From: JAWLEV01 sp046538105
Lineage (GTDB): Bacteria > Chloroflexota > Anaerolineae > UBA1429
Reading direction: 5' to 3'
Length of the DNA stretch: 64,000 nucleotides
Assembly (NCBI GenBank): GCA_046538105.1
Contig: JBKHJO010000004.1
Coordinates: forward strand, 24,176-88,175
Shown here: piece by piece, positions 51,765-60,231 of the stretch
How the letters are laid out: each line of letters begins with the position of its first letter
Numbering within the stretch: position 1 is the stretch's first letter
Position numbers and translations under genes: made by a program
Notes under the pieces: model-generated
The model's database searches: none
Told to the model about the DNA's origin: nothing
The model's input: only the letters and a program-made list of their open reading frames with translations

Positions 51765-53060
51765 ATGCGACACAGTTCCCGCCTGCCAGGATTCTACAGG
51801 CTATCGCCGGAGGAGCGGTTGGAACAACTTAGCAATTTCGCCCATTTCACAGCGGAGGGGAGGGATGCGTTCCAGGATAGCGCTTCGCTGACGCTGGAGC
51901 AGGCGGACCGTATGATCGAAAACGTGGTTGGGACCTATGCGTTACCTTTGGGTGTTGCCACCAACTTTGTGATAGACGGTCACGACTATCTCATTCCGAT
52001 GGTTGTAGAGGAGCCATCAGTGGTGGCGGGGGCGAGTTATGCGGCCAAGTTAGCGCGTCAGGGGGGAGGCTTTCGAACCGTTACGGATCCGTCCCATATG
52101 ATCGGCCAGGTTCAGATCGTCGAGGTGGCCGATCCCGAGGCTGCGCGCTTGCGCCTGCTGGCGGCCAAGGAGAAGATCCTGGCCCTGGCGAACGAGCAGG
52201 ATCCCGTCATCGTGGGCCTGGGAGGAGGAGCCAAGGATCTGAAGGTGCGTTCTTTGCATCAGAGTCCGGTGGGGCCCATGCTCGTCGTCCATCTCGTCTA
52301 CGACACATGTGATGCCATGGGGGCGAACACGGTAAACACGGCCGTGGAAGCCGTGGCACCGCTGATGGAGGAACTGACCGCCGGCCGCGTGGTATTGCGC
52401 ATTCTCTCCAACCTGGCGGATCGCCGTCTGGCCCGCGCGCGCTGTATAGTTTCCCGGGACACTTTGGCCACCCATGGACTGACGGGAGAGGAGGGGGTGG
52501 AGCGTATTCTGGAGGCGTATGCCTTTGCTGTCTGCGATCCCTACCGGGCGGCCACGCATAACAAAGGCGTCATGAATGGCATAGACGCCGTGGCGCTGGC
52601 CATCGGCAATGATTGGCGGGCTCTTGAGGCGGGCGCTCACGCCTATGCTTCTCGCGAGGGACAATATGGTCCCTTGACCACGTGGGAGCGAAATGCGGAG
52701 GGCGATCTGGCGGGCTCCATCGAGATTCCCATGGCGGTGGGTATCGTGGGTGGAGCCAGCAAGGCGCATCCCCAGGCACGCTTGAATCTCGAGATACTGG
52801 GCGTATCGAGCGCCCGGGAACTGGCCGGCGTGATGGCCTCGGTGGGCCTGGCCCAGAATTTGGCGGCCCTTCGTGCCCTGGCCATGGAGGGTATTCAGCA
52901 GGGGCACATGAAGCTTCACGCCCGTCAGTTGGCCATGGCCGCCGGGGCCACAGAGGAGCAGGTGGCGGTGGTGGTCGAGCGCATGCTGGCTGAGGGGGTG
53001 GTGCGCCTGGATCGCGCTGAGGCCATTCTGGAGGATTTACAGGAGAAAGGGGGGATATGA
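51765..53060 (+). CDS. mvaA: Hydroxymethylglutaryl-CoA reductase (class II)
   Basis: A 431-residue class II HMG-CoA reductase, which makes mevalonate from HMG-CoA with NAD(P)H. Catalytic residues lie in VEEPSVVAGASYAAK (Glu), CDAMGANTVNTAVEAVAP (Asp), THNKGVMNGIDAVALA (Lys) and QQGHMKLHARQLA (His). Class II is the form found in bacteria with a mevalonate pathway. ATG 51765 has AAGGAG 6 nt upstream. First gene of a run of reductase, HMG-CoA synthase, thiolase and DUF35 with short gaps, so it makes mevalonate rather than degrading it. Confidence 0.95.
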   Translation: MRHSSRLPGFYRLSPEERLEQLSNFAHFTAEGRDAFQDSASLTLEQADRMIENVVGTYALPLGVATNFVIDGHDYLIPMVVEEPSVVAGASYAAKLARQGGGFRTVTDPSHMIGQVQIVEVADPEAARLRLLAAKEKILALANEQDPVIVGLGGGAKDLKVRSLHQSPVGPMLVVHLVYDTCDAMGANTVNTAVEAVAPLMEELTAGRVVLRILSNLADRRLARARCIVSRDTLATHGLTGEEGVERILEAYAFAVCDPYRAATHNKGVMNGIDAVALAIGNDWRALEAGAHAYASREGQYGPLTTWERNAEGDLAGSIEIPMAVGIVGGASKAHPQARLNLEILGVSSARELAGVMASVGLAQNLAALRALAMEGIQQGHMKLHARQLAMAAGATEEQVAVVVERMLAEGVVRLDRAEAILEDLQEKGGI

Positions 53061-53073
53061 GGGGGAACTGGCC

Positions 53074-54126
53074 GTGGCTATGAAGCCCATTCGTGAGGTG
53101 GGGATCGTAGGTTATGGGGCCTATGTGCCCCGCTATCGACTCCCCGCGGAGGAGATTCGGCGTGTATGGCACGGAGAGGAAGGAGGGACGCCCGTCACGG
53201 AAAAGTCTGTGCCGGGCCCCGACGAGGATACGGCGACCATGTCCATGGAGGCGGCCAGGAACGCTCTGCGCCGAGGACAGATCGATCCTGCGGAGATCGC
53301 CGCCGTTTGGGTGGGTAGCGAATCCCATCCCTATGCGGTCAAGCCCACCTCGATGATCGTGGCCCAGGCCATCGGCGCGACGCCGCAGACCCTGGGGGGC
53401 GATTGGGAATTCGCCTGCAAGGCGGGCACGGAGGCCATGCAGGCCGCTATCGCCCTGGTGGGTGCGGGCATGGGCCACTATGCCCTGGCCATCGGCATGG
53501 ATACGGCCCAGGGACGCCCCGGCGATCTGTTGGAGTACACGGCGGCGGCGGGAGGTGCCGCCTACCTCCTGGGGCCGGCGGAAGAGAGCCTGGCTGTCCT
53601 GGAGGGCTCTTATTCCTACGCTACCGAGACGCCCGACTTTTGGCGGCGTCCACACCAGCGTTATCCCCAGCATAGGGGGCGTTTCACCGGTGAGCCGGCA
53701 TATTTTCAACATTCTCGGACCGCTGCCGAGGCTCTCATGGAGGATCTGGGATATTCTCCCCAGGATTTTGGGTTGGTGGTCTTTCATCAGCCCAACGTGC
53801 GTTTTCCCACACGCATCGCCGCCGAATTGGGCTTTTCACGGGAGCAGATCGCCCCGGGGCTACTGGTCGATGATATCGGCAATGCCTATGCAGGCTCCTC
53901 GCTGCTTGGGCTGAGCGCGGCCCTGGATGTGGCAGAGACGGGGCAACGTGTCCTGCACGTCTCCTTTGGGTCGGGCGCTGGCAGCGACGCCTTTTGCTGG
54001 CGCGTCACTCATCGGCTTACATCCCGCGTGCGGCGAGCGCCGCAAACCCGGGAGTATATCGATCGACGTTGCGAGATCGACTATGGGACGTACGTTCGTT
54101 ATCGAAAGAAATTGCGCATGCATTGA
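53074..54126 (+). CDS. Hydroxymethylglutaryl-CoA synthase (archaeal type)
   Basis: A 350-residue thiolase-fold HMG-CoA synthase of the archaeal type, condensing acetyl-CoA with acetoacetyl-CoA. Catalytic Cys is in WEFACKAGTEAMQ, His in VVFHQPNVRFP, Asn in DDIGNAYAGSS, and the N-terminal IVGYGAYVPRYRLPAEEI is typical. The GTG start (53074) has GGGGGA upstream, with an ATG two codons later as an alternative. It lies 13 bp after the reductase. In archaea this enzyme forms a complex with thiolase and a DUF35 protein, and both are encoded next. Confidence 0.95.
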   Translation: MAMKPIREVGIVGYGAYVPRYRLPAEEIRRVWHGEEGGTPVTEKSVPGPDEDTATMSMEAARNALRRGQIDPAEIAAVWVGSESHPYAVKPTSMIVAQAIGATPQTLGGDWEFACKAGTEAMQAAIALVGAGMGHYALAIGMDTAQGRPGDLLEYTAAAGGAAYLLGPAEESLAVLEGSYSYATETPDFWRRPHQRYPQHRGRFTGEPAYFQHSRTAAEALMEDLGYSPQDFGLVVFHQPNVRFPTRIAAELGFSREQIAPGLLVDDIGNAYAGSSLLGLSAALDVAETGQRVLHVSFGSGAGSDAFCWRVTHRLTSRVRRAPQTREYIDRRCEIDYGTYVRYRKKLRMH

Positions 54127-54186
54127 GGATTTGATACTCTCTGTGGCTGCACCGTGATTGATACACAGGGTATCAAAAGGGAGAAA

Positions 54187-55344
54187 ATGAGAGATACGAG
54201 CATCATCGGCATTGGTCAGACAAAGGTCGGGGAGCATTGGGATAGGTCGCTGAGAGATTTGGGAGCAGATGTCGTCCTTCTTGCTCTGGAAGATGCGGGG
54301 GTGGAGCGTCCCGAGGCCCTTTACGTTGGCAATATGCTCTCGGGGCAACTTTCGCAGCAGGAGAATGTGGGGGCGTTGATCGCCGACTATGCCGGGCTGC
54401 GAGGGGTGGAGGCTCTCAAGGTCGAGGCCGCCTGCGCTTCCGGCGCGGCAGCCCTGCGTATGGCCTATCTGGCTGTGGCGGGCGGGATGTGCGATATCGT
54501 CGTGGCCTGTGGCGCGGAGAAGATGACAGAGGCCACATCGGACAGGACGACCACGGCATTGGCCTCGGCGGCCGACGCTGTGTACGAGGGTGAGCATGGC
54601 ATTTCCTTTGTGGCTTTGAACGCCCTGCTGATGCAGCGCTACATGCACGAATATGGCTATGCGCACGACGATTTTGCGGGGTTCGCCGTAACGGCGCACC
54701 GTAACGCCCTTGATAATGCCCATGCCATGTTTCAGAGGTCCATCAGCCCCGAGGCCTTTGCCAAGGCCAAGATGATATCCGCACCCATCAGTCTTTTTGA
54801 TTCCTCGGGCATCGGGGACGGGGCGGCGGCGGTGGTCCTGGCCCCTACCGATTTCGCGCGCGCCCACGGACTTGCGGGAGTGCGCATCGCCGGATCGGCT
54901 GTGGCCACGGATTCGGTGGCATTGCATGATCGGGATGATCTGCTCTTTCTGAGCGCCGCCCATATATCGGCGCAGCGGGCCCTGGCCCAGGCGGGGCTGG
55001 AGCCAAGGGATATCGACTTTTTTGAGCTTCACGATGCCTTTACCATCATGGCGGCCCTGTCATTGGAGGCGGTGGGGCTGGCCGAAAGAGGCATGGGCGT
55101 GCGCTTGGCGTTGCAGGACGAGATTTCACTGCAGGGGCGCATCCCCATCTGTACTATGGGAGGATTAAAGGCTCGGGGACATCCCGTCGGGGCGACAGGG
55201 ATTTACCAGGTCGTGGAGGCCGTGCAGCAACTCCGGGGTCAGGCGGGAGAGAATCAGTTACTGGGGTGTCGGTTCGGCATGACACAGAATATAGGCGGGA
55301 GCGGCGCCGTGGCCGTGACGCACATTTTAGAACAGACTTGTTAG
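54187..55344 (+). CDS. Thiolase (acetyl-CoA acetyltransferase, archaeal type)
   Basis: A 385-residue thiolase of the SCP2/archaeal-like group, making acetoacetyl-CoA from two acetyl-CoA. The nucleophile Cys is in EAACASGAAALRMA, and the other catalytic segments are FELHDAFTIMAAL and GGLKARGHPVGATG. It lacks the second Cys of classical thiolases at the C-terminus, as expected for this group. AAGGGAG lies about 4 nt before ATG 54187. Located between HMG-CoA synthase and DUF35, as in the archaeal gene clusters. Confidence 0.93.
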   Translation: MRDTSIIGIGQTKVGEHWDRSLRDLGADVVLLALEDAGVERPEALYVGNMLSGQLSQQENVGALIADYAGLRGVEALKVEAACASGAAALRMAYLAVAGGMCDIVVACGAEKMTEATSDRTTTALASAADAVYEGEHGISFVALNALLMQRYMHEYGYAHDDFAGFAVTAHRNALDNAHAMFQRSISPEAFAKAKMISAPISLFDSSGIGDGAAAVVLAPTDFARAHGLAGVRIAGSAVATDSVALHDRDDLLFLSAAHISAQRALAQAGLEPRDIDFFELHDAFTIMAALSLEAVGLAERGMGVRLALQDEISLQGRIPICTMGGLKARGHPVGATGIYQVVEAVQQLRGQAGENQLLGCRFGMTQNIGGSGAVAVTHILEQTC

Positions 55345-55364
55345 AATAGATGGAGGTATATTTG

Positions 55365-55775
55365 ATGAGTGGTTTTGCATCCTATTGGCGCACGAGAGAG
55401 CAACGTCTTGGTCTCAAGGGGGAGATCTGTCCCCAGTGTGGAAAGACCCTTTTTCCGCCGCGTGACATATGTCCCGCATGCGGCGGGCCTGCCAAGACAG
55501 GCCTAGATTTGAGTGGGAAAGGAGAGGTGTATTCCTTTTCCACCGTGTACGTTGCGCCAGAGGGCTTTGAGGGACATACGCCCTATGTGGTGGCCCTGGT
55601 CAAGCTTGACGAGGGACCTCTCGTGACGGCCCAACTCACCGATATGGATGAGGACGACGTATACATGGGCATGCCGGTGGAGATGGTGACGCGTAAGATT
55701 CGAGAAGAGGGAGAAGAAGGACTCATACTCTATAATTACAAGTTCCGACCCCTCCTTCAGACCGTTCGCTACTAA
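55365..55775 (+). CDS. DUF35 OB-fold/zinc-ribbon protein
   Basis: A 136-residue protein with an N-terminal zinc ribbon (GEICPQCGKTLFPPRDICPAC; key pairs CPQC and CPAC) and a C-terminal OB-fold (GEVYSFSTVYVAPEGF, PYVVALVKLDEG). In archaea this protein bridges thiolase and HMG-CoA synthase and channels acetoacetyl-CoA between them. ATG 55365 has GGAGG 8 nt upstream; an earlier ATG (55350) is the site itself. A terminator follows. Confidence 0.93.
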   Translation: MSGFASYWRTREQRLGLKGEICPQCGKTLFPPRDICPACGGPAKTGLDLSGKGEVYSFSTVYVAPEGFEGHTPYVVALVKLDEGPLVTAQLTDMDEDDVYMGMPVEMVTRKIREEGEEGLILYNYKFRPLLQTVRY

Positions 55776-55794
55776 CGTTAAGTCCCGTCTTCTG

Positions 55795-55836
55795 ACCTGA
55801 TAGCCCCAACCGGTGTGTATGGAGGGGCTATCAGGT
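55795..55836. terminator. Hairpin between the mevalonate operon and the sulfatase gene
   Basis: Perfect 13-bp stem (55795-55807 with 55824-55836) with a 16-nt loop, between convergent genes. No tight U-tract adjoins, though TTTTT follows some 14 nt later; probably a bidirectional stop or mRNA end. Confidence 0.5.
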
Positions 55837-55856
55837 GGTCCACTTGGGCTTTTTCC

Positions 55857-57167
55857 TCATTTCCGAATGATCCGAGGGGCCTCTTCGCCTGCGGCGACCA
55901 TGCGGTGGACGAGGATTTCCGCCAGTTCGTTGGCTGTGGCGCGGTATCGGGGATCCCCTATCAGGTTATTCTGCTCGTGGGGGTCCGCCTCCAGGTCGTA
56001 GAGATACTGTTCCTCATAGACCTGACTGTCTGGATCGTCCCAGCCGTCGGCGTCGGGCGCATCCACACAGTACTTCCAGCGTTTGGTGCGGAGGGCACGT
56101 CCCACCTGCGATTCGCTAATCTGTACAAAGACCTCCTCCGGCCACTCCTCAGCCTCGCCCTCCACCAGCGGGATCAGACTGCGCCCATGAAAGTCGTCGG
56201 GGATCTCTATACCGCCCAACTCTAGGAGGGTGGGAGGGAGGTCAACGAGGCTTACCAGGTCGTGGACGACGGTGCCCCTATGGAATCCCGGTCCCCAGGC
56301 GATCATGGGGATGTGGATCGAGGCTTCGTGGCAGGAGCGCTTGTATTCACTGTTGCGCGTGCGAAAGTGGCTTCCGTGGTCGCTGGTGTAGAAGACGACG
56401 GTGTCCTCGGCCAGGTTCAGTTGCTTCAGCGTCTCCTGAATGCGGCCCACGTTCTCATCCAGGTTGGCACAGATGCCATAATAGTCCGGTAGATTCTCCT
56501 GCCAATCTCCCTCGTGTCCTACAAGATCCTTGGGAGGCTTGTAATCGGCGTAGCGTTCCGCATATCCCTTGGGGGCGACATAGCGATTCTGATCGTTCTG
56601 ATGATGGGGTTCCAGATAGGAGATAAAGAGGAAAAAGGGTTCTGCCCCTTGGCGGGTCTGTAGATACTGCAGGACGTGGTCGGTCTGCGAATCGACGCGA
56701 TAGCCGTCAAAGGGGACGAATTCGTTATTGGCGTCAAAATAGCCTCCCCCATAGGGCGAGGAGGTGAATTCCAGCAGATCGGCGCCGAGCCAAAAGTCGG
56801 TCCAGCCCCCTCTTTTTTCTTCGGGCACGGGCTCGTCGCGGGTGCCTGCCAGGTGCCATTTTCCGATGTAGGCTACCTCATATCCCACATCCTTGAAACG
56901 GTGGGCCAGCGTCGTGGCATCGAGGGGCAGGGGGATACCGTTACGGAAACAACCGGCGCTCGTGGGATATTGGCCGGTCTGCAGGCAGCAGCGTGCGGGC
57001 CCACAGACGGGTTGGGCCGTAAAGGCCTGGTCAAAGCGTACGCCCTCTTCCGCCATCTCGTCCAGGGTGGGGGTGAGATCGAGGTCGTTCCCGTAGCAGC
57101 CCAAGGTATCCCAGCGCTGCTGGTCGCTAAAGATAAAGACGATGTTTGGTCTCTGTGAGGAACCCAT
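55857..57167 (-). CDS. Type I sulfatase (arylsulfatase family)
   Basis: A 436-residue alkaline-phosphatase-fold sulfatase. The modification motif is C55-G-P-A-R59 (QPVCGPARCCLQTGQYPTS), so C55 would become formylglycine. Metal ligands are at IFSDQQRWD and YTSDHGSHF. No signal peptide is seen, so it is probably cytoplasmic, which would suit an anaerobic-type maturase, but no maturase is encoded here. AAGGAGG precedes the ATG. The natural sulfate ester is unknown. A second sulfatase lies at 61298-62749. Confidence 0.92.
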   Translation of the reverse strand: MGSSQRPNIVFIFSDQQRWDTLGCYGNDLDLTPTLDEMAEEGVRFDQAFTAQPVCGPARCCLQTGQYPTSAGCFRNGIPLPLDATTLAHRFKDVGYEVAYIGKWHLAGTRDEPVPEEKRGGWTDFWLGADLLEFTSSPYGGGYFDANNEFVPFDGYRVDSQTDHVLQYLQTRQGAEPFFLFISYLEPHHQNDQNRYVAPKGYAERYADYKPPKDLVGHEGDWQENLPDYYGICANLDENVGRIQETLKQLNLAEDTVVFYTSDHGSHFRTRNSEYKRSCHEASIHIPMIAWGPGFHRGTVVHDLVSLVDLPPTLLELGGIEIPDDFHGRSLIPLVEGEAEEWPEEVFVQISESQVGRALRTKRWKYCVDAPDADGWDDPDSQVYEEQYLYDLEADPHEQNNLIGDPRYRATANELAEILVHRMVAAGEEAPRIIRK

Positions 57168-57212
57168 GGATAACCTCCTTGAATAGTGGCTAAGCAGATG
57201 TCTATATGTTTT

Positions 57213-58262
57213 TCAAGCCGTTACGAATATGGGGTTGCTGTATATCCACCCACGGTCCACAAGCAGATGTCTTTTGAGAGCCTCTACGCGGTAGGCGCCG
57301 GGAGACCGGCTGGTATACGTCAGGTGGTGTCCCTCGCTCTCGGCAACACAAGAACCGTTGTGTATGAGCCGCAGATGTGCGGCGCTCGGCGTAGACACCT
57401 CAAAACGGACATCCTCAGGAGCAGTGATCTCGTCTCCCATGGTATATCTCTCCGTGCCATGCTGCGCATAAAACCGAAATCCCCTGGTGGGGGCCAGGGC
57501 GTCGTATCCGATAAAGGAGCGCCCCTGCCCGAGGGCTGTGTAGAGGCGTGGTGCATCCTGAGACACGTCACCGCTCCAGGGGTCGGAGAGGAGAGCGTGG
57601 GTGTTGACGGTCTGAAAAAGATGCCTGTAGCCAAAGACCTGGCGTTTAAAGGGGCCCATGCGGTACGTTTTCCCGTGGGCATCCGATCCACCGATGGCCC
57701 ATATCTTTGCATCGGCCAGAAGTTCGTCCCATTTATGCAACGTTTCAGGATAGGGGCCGCGAATGGCAAGACGGGGAATCAGAGCGTACAGGAGGGTTGT
57801 GAAAGGATCGTTCAGGTACGACTTGAACTCGGACATATAATTCCATATCTCCAGGCCCTCGTATCCCTCGGCGTGCCACGCGTTCCAGTTAATCTCGGGT
57901 TCGCCGATGAATCTCCCACTCTGCTCGTAGGGATGGGCGATAAAGCCCAAGCCTCCATGACACTGCACGGCATCGATCAACCGCTGAGGATCGCCAGCAT
58001 AGGGAGCCATGGTGTGATTCGCGCCAAAAACCAGATAGTGGTTCTCCATAGCGTGGGCGGGATCATGGATTTCCTCTCCTGTGAGCACGAGGATTTCCCC
58101 ATACCAGCCCTGTTTCTCTTGGGTATGCGAATTATGATCGGTTACGATGAGGTAGTCGAGACCCACGTCGTTGGCGACGTCAGCGAGTTCCCTGTAATCG
58201 CCGGTCCCATCGGAATGGATGGTGTGTATGTGGACGTTACCTACCCGCTCATACAGGGCCAT
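57213..58262 (-). CDS. PHP domain phosphoesterase
   Basis: A 349-residue protein with an N-terminal PHP metal-dependent phosphoesterase: GNVHIHTIHSDGTGDY, IVTDHNSHTQ, FIAHPYEQ, and GGSDAHGKTY, holding the metal-binding His and Asp residues. The final about 90 residues are beta-rich and may be a separate accessory domain. The frame opens earlier at a TTG (58319), but the ATG at 58262 begins right before the PHP core. No linked substrate pathway is evident; it lies between a sulfatase and a flavodiiron gene. Confidence 0.88.
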   Translation of the reverse strand: MALYERVGNVHIHTIHSDGTGDYRELADVANDVGLDYLIVTDHNSHTQEKQGWYGEILVLTGEEIHDPAHAMENHYLVFGANHTMAPYAGDPQRLIDAVQCHGGLGFIAHPYEQSGRFIGEPEINWNAWHAEGYEGLEIWNYMSEFKSYLNDPFTTLLYALIPRLAIRGPYPETLHKWDELLADAKIWAIGGSDAHGKTYRMGPFKRQVFGYRHLFQTVNTHALLSDPWSGDVSQDAPRLYTALGQGRSFIGYDALAPTRGFRFYAQHGTERYTMGDEITAPEDVRFEVSTPSAAHLRLIHNGSCVAESEGHHLTYTSRSPGAYRVEALKRHLLVDRGWIYSNPIFVTA

Positions 58263-58337
58263 GGATAGTTCTGTTCTCCGTCTGGGATATGGGTACTGCC
58301 ATACGGTGCATGGCAACAAAAAGGGCTTTGGCGAGGG

Positions 58338-59537
58338 TCACGTCTTTTCGACGTTTCTTGCGAAATGCTCACCGAGGGCCTGGGCTGCATCCAGATCGTT
58401 CGTTGAGGGGGCGCCCCTGAATGCCAGGGTGTTCACCACGTCCCAGTCGAGGCTTTTGGCCAGTTGTTCCAGGTCCCTGCGTGCGCCGCCGCTCCATCCG
58501 TAGCTGCCGAAATAGGCGACCTTTTTGTTAGTGGCCCGCTTTTCCGCTGCTATGTCCAGGATTTGTTTGACGGGAGGGAACATGCCGCTCTCATAGGTTG
58601 GCGCGCCCACCATGATGCCTCGGCGGGACCAGAGATGGGGCAGGACGTAGGCGGCATCGATCCTGGAAGCATCGAATACCTCCAGGGGTAGACCTGTCCT
58701 GGAGATGCCCTCTGCCACGGCGTTCATGGCCCTCTCCGTGTTGCCGTACATGGAACTATAGAGGAGGGTGATTCCCGGCTCACCTCCGGTCGAGGCGTAC
58801 TCGGCCCATTGCTGGTATAACTGGATAATACGCTCGGGTTCCTGCCTCCACACCAGGCCGTGGGAGGGCGCGACCACGTCGATATCCAGTCCCTGCAGTT
58901 TGTCGATGGCTCTCAGGACCGGGCGGCTGAAAAGGGCCACGATATTGGCATAGTAGCGCAGGGCCTCCTGGACATAGTGATCCAGATCCATGCACTGATC
59001 GTCAAAGAGGCTACCTGGGAGAGCGCCGTATCCGCCAAAGGCGTCACAGGAGAATAGCACCTGCTGGGTCTGCTCAAAGGTGACCATGGTCTCGGGCCAA
59101 TGGACAAAGGGTACGGTGAAGAACTGCAACGTCTTTTCCCCGATGGAGAGTTCCTCGCCGTCGGAAACCACGCGCACGTTATCCGTGATGTGATAAAATG
59201 CCTCGAGCATCCCCTCGGCCTTGTCGGTGCATAGGAAGGTGGCATTGGGGGCCTCCCGCGCTATCACTCGCCCCAGTCCCGTGTGGTCGGGCTCCATGTG
59301 GTTGATGACGATATAATCGAGTTCGGTAGGATCGACGAGCCCCCGAATCTGCTCCAGGAACGCGCTGACCTGGTGGTCCTTGGCCAGATCAACGAGTACC
59401 TTTTTCTTATCCATGATAAGGTAACTGTTATAAGAAACGCCCTCGTTGGTGATGGGCCACAGTCCCTCAAAAAGATCGGTCGTGCGGTCGTTTACGCCAA
59501 CCCAGAGTATCCCTGGCTTGACCTTGATGGATGTCAT
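58338..59537 (-). CDS. Flavodiiron protein (A-type flavoprotein)
   Basis: A 399-residue flavodiiron protein that reduces oxygen or nitric oxide to protect anaerobes. The metallo-beta-lactamase half binds two irons via NHMEPDHTG, then FVHWPETM, FSCDAFGGYG and VAPSHGLVW. The flavodoxin half starts at about 250 with LLYSSMYGNTERA and VGAPTYE, binding FMN. ATG 59537 is selected because AAGGAG is 8 nt upstream; earlier in-frame starts lack one. No rubredoxin or terminal rubredoxin domain is visible beside it, so its electron donor must lie elsewhere. Confidence 0.95.
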   Translation of the reverse strand: MTSIKVKPGILWVGVNDRTTDLFEGLWPITNEGVSYNSYLIMDKKKVLVDLAKDHQVSAFLEQIRGLVDPTELDYIVINHMEPDHTGLGRVIAREAPNATFLCTDKAEGMLEAFYHITDNVRVVSDGEELSIGEKTLQFFTVPFVHWPETMVTFEQTQQVLFSCDAFGGYGALPGSLFDDQCMDLDHYVQEALRYYANIVALFSRPVLRAIDKLQGLDIDVVAPSHGLVWRQEPERIIQLYQQWAEYASTGGEPGITLLYSSMYGNTERAMNAVAEGISRTGLPLEVFDASRIDAAYVLPHLWSRRGIMVGAPTYESGMFPPVKQILDIAAEKRATNKKVAYFGSYGWSGGARRDLEQLAKSLDWDVVNTLAFRGAPSTNDLDAAQALGEHFARNVEKT

Positions 59538-59736
59538 GATCATTTCTCCTTGTGGAGGGTATCCCAATATCCTCCTTGCGTAACCAACATCAAGATAACA
59601 CAAAGGATGGGAGGGGGCAAGTTATCATGGTATGGGCTTTTTCTTTGTCCCTCTTTATGGTAGACTAGTGATGGAAGATACTATTTTTTCAGGGGGTTTC
59701 AGATCCCTCGCGCAGTGAATTTGAGGAGGGATGCTT

Positions 59737-60171
59737 GTGGATAGATACATAGAGATCGGTGACAAGGCGACGATCCCGGTGAGCGAACTGGAATTCAACT
59801 TTTCGCGTTCGGGGGGTCCCGGCGGTCAGCGGGCCAACAGGACGGCCACGCGGGTGGAACTCTTATACGATATAGAGAATGCCTCCACGTTGACCGACGC
59901 GCAGCGCGATCTGCTGCTGCGCAAGTTGGGCCATCATACGGACAGCGATGGAGTGCTTCATCTCGTGTCTCAGGGCACGGCCAGCCAGTGGCGCAATCGA
60001 AAGGAGGTGATCGAGCGTTTCAAAGAAGTGTTGGAGGAAGGATTGGAGACCCCGTCCGAGCGCGTGTCGACGCGCGTGCCCCAACGGGCCAAGGAGAGGC
60101 GGCTGCATGATAAACACCACCGCAGCCGGCTCAAGGAGCAGAGGAAATCTGTGGATCCGACCGACTACTAG
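59737..60171 (+). CDS. arfB: Ribosome-rescue peptidyl-tRNA hydrolase ArfB-like
   Basis: A 144-residue protein with a class I release factor domain: SRSGGPGGQRANRTATRVEL contains the catalytic GGQ. The C-terminal tail is rich in Lys/Arg (KERRLHDKHHRSRLKEQRK), as in ArfB/YaeJ, which inserts into the empty mRNA channel of stalled ribosomes. No stop-codon-recognition domain is present. GTG 59737 sits 7 nt after GAGGAGG; an ATG at 59731 is only 1 nt from it and less likely. Confidence 0.9.
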   Translation: MDRYIEIGDKATIPVSELEFNFSRSGGPGGQRANRTATRVELLYDIENASTLTDAQRDLLLRKLGHHTDSDGVLHLVSQGTASQWRNRKEVIERFKEVLEEGLETPSERVSTRVPQRAKERRLHDKHHRSRLKEQRKSVDPTDY

Positions 60172-60231
60172 TTTTGTCAATCGACGTATTCGACCAAATT
60201 CCTTTGTCACATATTTATGAGAGGAACCTCT

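Noticed and set aside
52570..53787. Minus-strand open frame of 405 codons
   Set aside because: Antisense to HMG-CoA reductase and synthase; Pro/Arg-rich low-complexity translation typical of a shadow frame.
53860..55032. Minus-strand open frame of 390 codons
   Set aside because: Antisense to HMG-CoA synthase and thiolase; no family resemblance.
57186..58268. Plus-strand open frame of 360 codons
   Set aside because: Antisense to the PHP phosphoesterase, which carries all the expected metal-binding motifs.
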